This document shows positions 1-4,903 of a stretch of DNA of 12,981 nucleotides, in pieces. How positions within the stretch are numbered: position 1 is the stretch's first letter; each line of letters starts with the position of its first letter. The translations under genes and the position numbers were made by a program. Below the pieces are notes generated by a model. It worked only from the letters and a program-made list of their open reading frames with translations, did no database searches and was not told where the DNA came from. The stretch comes from CAZVEV01 sp964625865 (GTDB lineage: Bacteria > Planctomycetota > Phycisphaerae > SM23-33), in assembly GCA_964625865.1 (NCBI GenBank), contig CAZVEV010000168.1, positions 1 to 12,981 of the forward strand, in the 5' to 3' direction.

Positions 1-11
1 ATGGTCGCGAA

Positions 12-17
12 CTCCTT
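12..17 (-). promoter_or_regulatory. Probable ribosome binding site of a minus-strand gene that starts at or beyond the left edge
   Basis: Read on the minus strand this is AAGGAG, a near-perfect Shine-Dalgarno sequence. Nine bases further on, the last two bases of the window on that strand read AT, so an ATG would form if the next base outside the window is G. A weak -10-like TATTAA lies at 30-35 on the same strand without a good -35. Seen: the motif and spacing. Inferred: a minus-strand gene downstream of cysS, beyond the palindrome at 55-193. No coding sequence is visible inside the window to prove it. Confidence 0.4.
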
Positions 18-54
18 TTTGCGCAAGGGTTAATATCAATGGCGCATAATCTTC

Positions 55-193
55 GTGAGGGCGGGGTGAGAAGTCTCGCCCCCCCCGAGAAGAGCCCCGT
101 CAGGGGCGAAAGAAGGCTTCGACTTGCCGGACCTCTTTCGCCCCTGACGGGGCTCTGCCAGATAGAGGAAAGACCCGTTTACCCCGCCCTCAC
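55..193. repeat. Nested inverted repeat downstream of cysS (BIME-like element 1)
   Basis: Two pairs of arms are nested. The outer arms are 13 bp and perfect: 55-67 pairs with 181-193. The inner arms are 23 bp and perfect: 91-113 pairs with 134-156, around a 20-base spacer. Each inner arm contains its own small hairpin, GCCCC-GTCA-GGGGC. A further short hairpin, CCCCGCCC/GGGCGGGG, sits at 182-201 and overlaps the outer right arm. The element lies about 125 bp past the cysS stop codon; because the structure is so stable it could also end the cysS transcript, but no run of T follows it. The bases between the repeat and cysS (194-316) hold nothing I can identify. The link to REP/BIME-type mobile repeats is inference from architecture only. 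Confidence 0.85.
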
Positions 194-316
194 GGGCGGG
201 GCTACCTTCTGTCGGGCCTACGGCCCTGGTGGACTGCCATCCCTGTGGGCTCTTGCGCGATGGGCTTCTGTGCGAACCCGTGGACCCGTCTACGACGACG
301 CGCGGCAGAGATACCC

Positions 317-1741
317 CTACGCCGGGCGCCAGGTCGTGCCGTCGGCGGAGTCCATGATCTCGATGCCTTTGTCGGCCAACTCGTCGCGGATGGCGTCGGC
401 GCGGGCGTAGTCCTTCGCGGCCCGGGCGGCGTTGCGCTCGTCCAAAAGGGCCTGGATGTCCTCTTCGGACAGGGCCAGGGCGTCGGCCTCCATCCGGTCG
501 AAACCGAAGCCCAGCACGGCGTCCATGGCCACCAGGGTCGCGTAGATCTGCCCGTCGGAGGCCTGCCCGTCCTTAAGCACGCCCCACATGGCCGCCAGGG
601 CGCGGGGCATGTTCAGGTCGTCTCGCACCGCGTCGTTGAACTCGTCGAGGTAGCTGGCGACCGGGGCTTCGGACCCGGCGTAGCCGGCTCGCAGGTCCAC
701 CACCGCGCGCCGCAGTCGCCCCAGGGCGCTGGCGGCCGCGTCGAGGGCCTCCCACGTGAAGACCAGTTGCTGGCGATAATGCCCGGTGAAGCACATGTAC
801 CGATACGCCAGCGGGTCGTAGCCGCGCTCGATCAGCAGGTCGAGGGTCAGGAACTCGCCCGACTTGGCCATCTTCGTAAACGCGTCCTCGCCGTTGTCGG
901 TCTCGCCGCCGGTCTTCGGCAGGACGAGGAACTCCCCGTGCATCCACCAGTTGCACCAGTCGTGTCCCATGGCCGCCTCGGCCTGGGCGATCTCGTTGGT
1001 GTGGTGGACGGCGATGTGGTCAATCCCGCCGCAGTGGATGTCCAGGTGCTGGCCCAGGTACTTCATCGCCATCGACGAGCACTCGAGGTGCCACCCCGGG
1101 AACCCCACGCCCCAGGGGCTGTCCCATTCCATCAGGCGCTGGGTGTCTTTCGGCGAAAGCTTCCAGAGGGCGAAGTCGGTGGGGTTTCGCTTGTCGCCCA
1201 TGTCCACGCGTGCGCCGGCCTTCAGGGCGGTCAGGTCCTGGCGGGCAAGCTTGCCGTAGTCCGGCAGTTTTGACGTGTCGAAGTAGATCCCGTCGTCGAT
1301 CTTGTACGTGAAGCCCTTGTCCTCGAGGGCCCGGACCTGTTCGATCTGCTCGCCGATGTGATCGGTGGCCTTGCACCAGACGGTCGGTTCGAGGATGTTC
1401 AATCGTTCGAGGTCCGCCCGGAACGCCTGCCAGTAGAACTCGGCGATCTGCCACACCGTCTTGCCCTCGCGCTGGGCGCCGAGGGCCATCTTGTCCTCGC
1501 CTTCATCAGCGTCTGAGACCAGGTGACCGACGTCGGTGACGTTCATCACGTGGTTGACCTGGTATCCGCAGAGCACGAGCACGCGTTTGAGGACGTCCTC
1601 GAAGATGTACGTCCGCAGATTGCCGATGTGCGCATAGTTGTACACCGTAGGCCCGCACGTATAGAGCGAGACCTTGCCCGCCTCGATGGGCTCGAACGTG
1701 TCCTTGTTCCGCGTGACCGTGTTGTAGAGTTTCAACATCAT
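317..1741 (-). CDS. cysS: Cysteine--tRNA ligase (CysRS)
   Basis: This cytoplasmic enzyme charges tRNA-Cys with cysteine using ATP, and the 474-residue length is normal for the family. The N-terminal signature CGPTVYNYAHIGN spans residues 29-41 and holds the HIGH-type motif at 38-41. The expected zinc ligands are all present: Cys29, Cys221, His246 and Glu250. The second catalytic motif is KMAKS (290-294), a variant of KMSKS with Ala for the first Ser. It is followed by GEFLTL and preceded by a short acidic insertion, so this looks like a divergent but intact bacterial subtype. The helical tRNA-binding C-terminus (ERNAARAAKDYARADAIRDE) is complete. Two adjacent ATGs exist; I use the first. No strong Shine-Dalgarno is visible, but a TATAAT promoter lies about 50 bp upstream. 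The gene follows the C25 protease on the same strand, separated by 257 bp and a cloverleaf repeat, so it is probably transcribed on its own. Confidence 0.97.
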   Translation of the reverse strand: MMLKLYNTVTRNKDTFEPIEAGKVSLYTCGPTVYNYAHIGNLRTYIFEDVLKRVLVLCGYQVNHVMNVTDVGHLVSDADEGEDKMALGAQREGKTVWQIAEFYWQAFRADLERLNILEPTVWCKATDHIGEQIEQVRALEDKGFTYKIDDGIYFDTSKLPDYGKLARQDLTALKAGARVDMGDKRNPTDFALWKLSPKDTQRLMEWDSPWGVGFPGWHLECSSMAMKYLGQHLDIHCGGIDHIAVHHTNEIAQAEAAMGHDWCNWWMHGEFLVLPKTGGETDNGEDAFTKMAKSGEFLTLDLLIERGYDPLAYRYMCFTGHYRQQLVFTWEALDAAASALGRLRRAVVDLRAGYAGSEAPVASYLDEFNDAVRDDLNMPRALAAMWGVLKDGQASDGQIYATLVAMDAVLGFGFDRMEADALALSEEDIQALLDERNAARAAKDYARADAIRDELADKGIEIMDSADGTTWRPA

Positions 1742-1743
1742 TG

Positions 1744-1766
1744 TCGATGTCCAGTGTTCGATGTCC
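1744..1766. repeat. 9-bp direct repeat in the cysS 5' untranslated region
   Basis: TCGATGTCC occurs at 1744-1752 and again at 1758-1766 on the plus strand, a 14-bp period, directly upstream of the cysS start. The flanking words attgtcgat (1740-1748) and cgattgt (1766-1772) also occur inside the palindrome at 4077-4249. It may be a short simple-sequence element or an operator; no function is shown. Confidence 0.6.
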
Positions 1767-1794
1767 GATTGTATCTCGGCAGGGCAGGCGGAGG

Positions 1795-1823
1795 ATTATA
1801 CACGGTCGGGGCGAGCGATTCTA
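1795..1823 (-). promoter_or_regulatory. Predicted sigma70-type promoter of cysS
   Basis: On the minus strand a perfect -10 box TATAAT lies at 1800-1795. With a 17-base spacer the -35 position reads TAGAAT (1823-1818), which matches TTGACA at only three of six positions. Transcription would start near 1788 and give a leader of about 47 nt before the cysS ATG. The -10 is convincing in this GC-rich context; the -35 is weak, so an activator or an extended -10 context may matter. Confidence 0.55.
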
Positions 1824-1880
1824 TCGTTCGGCGAGGTCCTGTTGTCGGCGCGTGCGTGGTTTCTCTTTCTGGCGGGTCCG

Positions 1881-1988
1881 ACGTTTAGCGGGCGAGCTTG
1901 CTCGCCGTGTTTCCGTTCGCACTGCGCCGCCGTGGGGACTCGGCGTCCTGCGGACGCCGCACGCGGGGCAAGCCCCGCCGCTAAACGT
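1881..1988. repeat. Cloverleaf-like palindromic repeat (BIME-like element 2)
   Basis: A closing stem of 11 perfect base pairs (1881-1891 with 1978-1988) encloses three separate hairpins. They are GGCGAGC-TT-GCTCGCC (1891-1906), CGGCGTCC-TGC-GGACGCCG (1941-1959) and GCGGGGC-AA-GCCCCGC (1963-1978). The first and third share a base or so with the closing stem. The fold therefore looks like a tRNA cloverleaf, but there is no tRNA anticodon arm, T-loop GGTTCGA or acceptor end, so it is not a tRNA. The element begins 10 bp past the stop codon of the C25 protease and lies upstream of the cysS promoter. It could terminate the upstream transcript, or it could be a mobile REP-like unit. Confidence 0.85.
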
Positions 1989-1998
1989 GGAGGAAACC

Positions 1999-3534
1999 TC
2001 ACTCGTGACTATTTGCCGGGCGCCTGATGCCAATGGCGGCGGCGTGGATCTGGCCGGGGCCGGTGGCGATCAGGCGGAGCGTGCCTTCCTTGGCGATCGT
2101 GCCTTGCCATGGCGCCTCCGGGCCCAGTTGGGTCACGGGGGTGAAGGCGTAGGCGGCGTTGGCGGCGGCGTGGCGCTTGAGGGCCTCGGCGCGGTTGGCG
2201 GATGGGCCCGTCTTGGTCGCGCCGGTCCGGGCGGTCGGGCGGAAGCTTACGTAGAGTTTCGTCGCCCCGGCTGGCTTGCGGACCTGCCAGTGGCACGTGG
2301 CGCCTTTCCAGTCGATTCGTCCGCGCAGGCGGTCGGGCAGGAACACTCGGGCGGCCGGGTCGCCCAGGAGGGCGTAGAGGTTGATCTGGTCGGCGCGGAG
2401 TTTCCTGTGGTCCAGCCCGGCCCGCTGGATGTTGCCCTCTGCCGACAGGAGCATCTTCTCGACGAGCAGGTTTCGGTCGGCGAGCATGTGCTTCTGCGCC
2501 TCCAGCCAGAGCGGCCCGATCCGCCGGGTCTTGCCGCTGATCGCCTTGAGCAGCCCCGCGCCGGTGAAGTAGTTGGGCAGGGGGTGGCTTTCCGCGGTCG
2601 CGCCGACGGCGACGACGGGCCCGCCGGGCACCGCCAGCAGCGATTCGGTAAGGCACGGCCGCGATGAGGTGAAGTCCCCGCTCGAGCAGGTCAGGATGAT
2701 CATGGGCGACCGCCCCGCCCCGGACGACAAAGCCGCCGTGTCGCGGACCCGGTAGTAGATGCCCCGCCCGCGATACCGCATCGAGAAGAAACTCGTCGTC
2801 GAGCCGTGCCCCATCATCACCGCCAACGCGCGGTCCCTGGCCAACTGCGTGTTGAACATCGTCGGCTGATCGGCCGGCCAGCCGCACAACGGGTGGTTCG
2901 CATCGCCCGAGAGCAGCCACGTGTGGGCCCACGGCGGGGCGAGGTTGGACACGGTGGTTGCCAGCAGGCCGGTGGCAAGGCTGTCGATTGTCGGATGGTA
3001 TCCCGGCGAGCCGGCCCAGACGGGCAGGCGAAGGTCGTCAGGCCCGAGCGTCTTGCCCTCGAACGCCAGCGTCTTGTCGACGAGGGCCTTGACCTCGGCG
3101 ACGGTGCGGGCCGGAATACGCCCGACCGGGACGTCGGGCACCGAGTCGCCGTCCAGGTCGCCCCACAGCGGGTCGGCGGCGTACGTCACCTTGCCGCGGA
3201 TCCGCCAGTGGTACTGGTCTCGCCATCGCGTCGATACGTGCCACGCCTGTCCGCTCGCACCCCTCTCCACGTCGCCGACCAGCAGAATCATCGCCGGCCG
3301 CTTCCCGGCGGTCTTGAGCGTCGCGAGCGCCTTTGCGGGCGCCTCGGTCGACACGACGGTCTCGAAGCCGTCGGTCCGGCGGTGCGCCGCCAGCGGCGCC
3401 ACCGCCTCGGCGAACATCGGGCGCGTCGCGACCAGCCAGACGGGCTTCGGCTCGGCGGTGGAGGCTTGCGGGCAGGCCGTCGCGACCAGCAGGGCCGCGG
3501 CGACCGCGTGCGCGATGTGCAATCGGCGGATCAT
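1999..3534 (-). CDS. Secreted C25-family (gingipain-like) cysteine protease
   Basis: The 511-residue product begins with a basic and hydrophobic signal peptide (MIRRLHIAHAVAAALLVATA). Cleavage is probably near residues 20-27; Cys21 makes a lipoprotein conceivable, but the lipobox is poor. The mature part fits the caspase-like fold of Peptidase_C25. A central DLDGDSVPDVPVGRIPA block (126-142) is typical of the family. The catalytic His is in MGHGS (His243), the catalytic Cys in LTCSSGDF (Cys283), and the usual NLYALLGDPA motif follows (385-394). A beta-rich tail of about 100 residues (408-505) follows the protease domain. No PorSS or PEP-CTERM sorting tail is seen. Substrates cannot be told from the sequence. 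The ATG overlaps the ispF stop codon as ATGA and no independent Shine-Dalgarno is evident, so translation is probably coupled to ispF, an unexpected partner. Family assignment rests on these motifs only. Confidence 0.82.
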   Translation of the reverse strand: MIRRLHIAHAVAAALLVATACPQASTAEPKPVWLVATRPMFAEAVAPLAAHRRTDGFETVVSTEAPAKALATLKTAGKRPAMILLVGDVERGASGQAWHVSTRWRDQYHWRIRGKVTYAADPLWGDLDGDSVPDVPVGRIPARTVAEVKALVDKTLAFEGKTLGPDDLRLPVWAGSPGYHPTIDSLATGLLATTVSNLAPPWAHTWLLSGDANHPLCGWPADQPTMFNTQLARDRALAVMMGHGSTTSFFSMRYRGRGIYYRVRDTAALSSGAGRSPMIILTCSSGDFTSSRPCLTESLLAVPGGPVVAVGATAESHPLPNYFTGAGLLKAISGKTRRIGPLWLEAQKHMLADRNLLVEKMLLSAEGNIQRAGLDHRKLRADQINLYALLGDPAARVFLPDRLRGRIDWKGATCHWQVRKPAGATKLYVSFRPTARTGATKTGPSANRAEALKRHAAANAAYAFTPVTQLGPEAPWQGTIAKEGTLRLIATGPGQIHAAAIGIRRPANSHE

Positions 3535-4010
3535 CCGTCGCTGCCGAGCATGACGACGGCCATCGCGGCGAGGCCTTCCCCGCGCCCGACAGCGCCCATG
3601 CCTTCATTGGTCTTGGCCTTGACGGCCACGCGATCCGGCGCGACGCCCAGCATCGACGCGATCCGGGCCTTCATCGCGGGCTTGTGGTCTTTAAGCTTCG
3701 GCTGTTCGGCGAGGATCGTCACGTCGCAGTTGATCACGCTCAGGCCCTGCTCGCCCGCCATCGCCATCGCGGCGCGGACGAACGTCTCGCTGTTGGCGTC
3801 GGTCCAGCGCGGATCCGAATCGTCAAAGTGCTCGCCGATGTCGCCGGCGCCGATCGCCCCGAGAATCGCGTCGGTAATCGCATGCAGGACGGCGTCGGCG
3901 TCGCTGTGACCGTCGAGGCCCATCGCGTGGTCTATCGTCACGCCGCCCAGAACGAGCGGTCGCCCCGCGACGAACCGATGGGAGTCATATCCTAACCCGA
4001 TGCGCTGCAT
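3531..4010 (-). CDS. ispF: 2-C-methyl-D-erythritol 2,4-cyclodiphosphate synthase (IspF)
   Basis: IspF turns CDP-methylerythritol 2-phosphate into methylerythritol cyclodiphosphate and CMP in the MEP pathway for isoprenoid precursors. The start chosen gives MQRIGLGYDSHRF and 159 residues, the usual length of the family. The open frame continues much further upstream, but that part runs through the palindrome at 4077-4249 and has no IspF similarity. Metal ligands are Asp9, His11 and His43. The active-site GDIGEHF block (56-62) and the C-terminal KAKTNEGMGAVGRGEG block (131-146) are present. No good Shine-Dalgarno precedes the ATG. The stop codon overlaps the start of the protease gene by four bases. 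No other isoprenoid gene is nearby (ispD is often adjacent or fused in other bacteria). Confidence 0.95.
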   Translation of the reverse strand: MQRIGLGYDSHRFVAGRPLVLGGVTIDHAMGLDGHSDADAVLHAITDAILGAIGAGDIGEHFDDSDPRWTDANSETFVRAAMAMAGEQGLSVINCDVTILAEQPKLKDHKPAMKARIASMLGVAPDRVAVKAKTNEGMGAVGRGEGLAAMAVVMLGSDG

Positions 4011-4076
4011 GGCTAGAGCGTACGTCAACACGTTCCGGCGAGCAAGCGTGCATGGCTCGTCGATCTTCCAATGCAT

Positions 4077-4249
4077 GGGTGCCGTGGGCTGCGGAGCGCA
4101 GCGAAGCAACCACGCTGCTACCATTGTCGATCTGCGATTGTCCCGAGGTACATCGGGATTGGCGCTCAACAGCCAATCGACAATCGGCAATCGGAAATCG
4201 ACAATCCTCCACGTGGTTGCTCCGCTGCGCTCCGCAGCCCACGGCACCC
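4077..4249. repeat. 173-bp nested palindrome between divergent genes (BIME-like element 3)
   Basis: The outer arms are 38 bp (4077-4114 and 4212-4249) and match at 37 of 38 positions. The single difference leaves a G-T type pair. Each arm contains its own hairpin GCTGCG-GAG-CGCAGC. Inside is a second, imperfect pair of 18-bp arms (about 4123-4140 and 4187-4204, 15 or so of 18 matching). The centre holds two small hairpins, TCCCGA/TCGGGA (4141-4158) and ATTGGC/GCCAAT (4158-4177). The core is rich in short caatcg/cgattg words. It lies between ispF and the divergent lipoprotein gene, so it could insulate the two or could be a non-autonomous mobile unit. No transposase is encoded. Confidence 0.88.
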
Positions 4250-4277
4250 GTCGTGCAGCACCCGTCGCCGCGCGTGG

Positions 4278-4306
4278 TTGTCCTCGCGGGGTGCGGGGTC
4301 TATAAT
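4278..4306 (+). promoter_or_regulatory. Predicted sigma70-type promoter of the lipoprotein gene
   Basis: TTGTCC (4278-4283, four of six matches to TTGACA) is followed after exactly 17 bases by a perfect TATAAT (4301-4306). Transcription would begin near 4313, about 23 nt before the GTG start at 4336, with a GGGAG ribosome binding site at 4324-4328. A 10-bp direct repeat GCACCCGTCG (4244-4253 and 4258-4267) lies just upstream and touches the right arm of the palindrome. Confidence 0.65.
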
Positions 4307-4335
4307 CCCTCGCGAGTTCGACACGGGAGAACAGC

Positions 4336-4857
4336 GTGAGTGCATCACCGAAAACCGGCGTATCGAAGTCCCTGACACGGATCGTCCTTCTCGTCGCGGC
4401 ATCCCTCGTCGTCCTGCCGGGCTGTCCGCCGCAGGCGCCGCAGGGCGAGGTGCCCGTGCCCGAGCCGCTGGGCCTGCTCCTGCCCAAGCGCATGCGAATC
4501 CATCCGTTCTCGGACGTCATCCCGCGGCGCGGCGGGGGCCGGCAGGTCGAGGTCCGCATCGAGGCCTTCGACGCGTTTGGCGATGCGACGAAGATGTTCG
4601 GCGAGTTCCGGTTCGAACTCTACGCCCTCAAGCCGCGAAGCAGCGACCAGAGGGGGCGCCTGATCGACACGTGGGACGTTTCGATCATGGCCGGCGAGAC
4701 GAACCTGGTGCACTGGGACGGTATCACGCGAACGTACGTGTTCAAGCTCGACTGGGACAAGCCGCTTCCGGGCAATCCGCCGTTCGTGATGCGCGCGGTC
4801 TTCTCCAGCCCGTTTACAGAACGGTTCATCGCCGAAAGGGTCTTCGAGAGGGAGTGA
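4336..4857 (+). CDS. Uncharacterised small lipoprotein
   Basis: The gene encodes 173 residues from a GTG start, supported by a GGGAG Shine-Dalgarno seven bases upstream and by the promoter at 4278-4306. A signal peptide with a hydrophobic core (VLLVAASLVVLPGC) ends in a lipobox-like LPGC, so Cys30 would be lipidated. A Pro-rich linker follows (30-45). The rest (about 50-173) looks like one small beta-rich domain with many aromatic and charged residues, including RIHPFSDVIPRRGGG, an RIEAFDAFGDATKMFGEFRFELY block, and the closing VFSSPFTERFIAERVF. I recognise no named family or catalytic motif. It would sit on a membrane facing the periplasm. It is convergent with the anti-sigma gene, and nothing links it functionally to its neighbours. 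Confidence 0.8.
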   Translation: MSASPKTGVSKSLTRIVLLVAASLVVLPGCPPQAPQGEVPVPEPLGLLLPKRMRIHPFSDVIPRRGGGRQVEVRIEAFDAFGDATKMFGEFRFELYALKPRSSDQRGRLIDTWDVSIMAGETNLVHWDGITRTYVFKLDWDKPLPGNPPFVMRAVFSSPFTERFIAERVFERE

Positions 4858-4860
4858 CCG

Positions 4861-4894
4861 TCGGAGCGTCCCGTCCGGGTCAGCCGGACTCCGA
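4861..4894. terminator. Possible bidirectional terminator hairpin between convergent genes
   Basis: The 46-bp gap between the stops of the lipoprotein and anti-sigma genes contains GTCCGG (4873-4878) paired with CCGGAC (4884-4889) around a 5-base loop. A second tier, TCGGA (4861-4865) with TCCGA (4890-4894), pairs around a 7-base bulge. No T tract follows on either strand, so intrinsic termination is uncertain. Confidence 0.4.
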
Positions 4895-4903
4895 GCATCC
4901 GGA

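Noticed and set aside
245..1273. Long open frames opposite cysS and, elsewhere, opposite the anti-sigma, protease and oxidoreductase genes
   Set aside because: They are antisense shadows caused by high GC at codon position three. The genes on the other strand have clear family motifs over the same stretch.
1881..1988. A tRNA gene, suggested by the cloverleaf shape
   Set aside because: There is no anticodon loop, T-loop consensus or acceptor stem of 7 bp with the expected spacing.
3531..4559. 342-codon version of ispF starting far upstream
   Set aside because: The extra N-terminus is translated from the palindrome and the opposite lipoprotein gene. The 159-residue form beginning MQRIGLGYDSH fits the family exactly.
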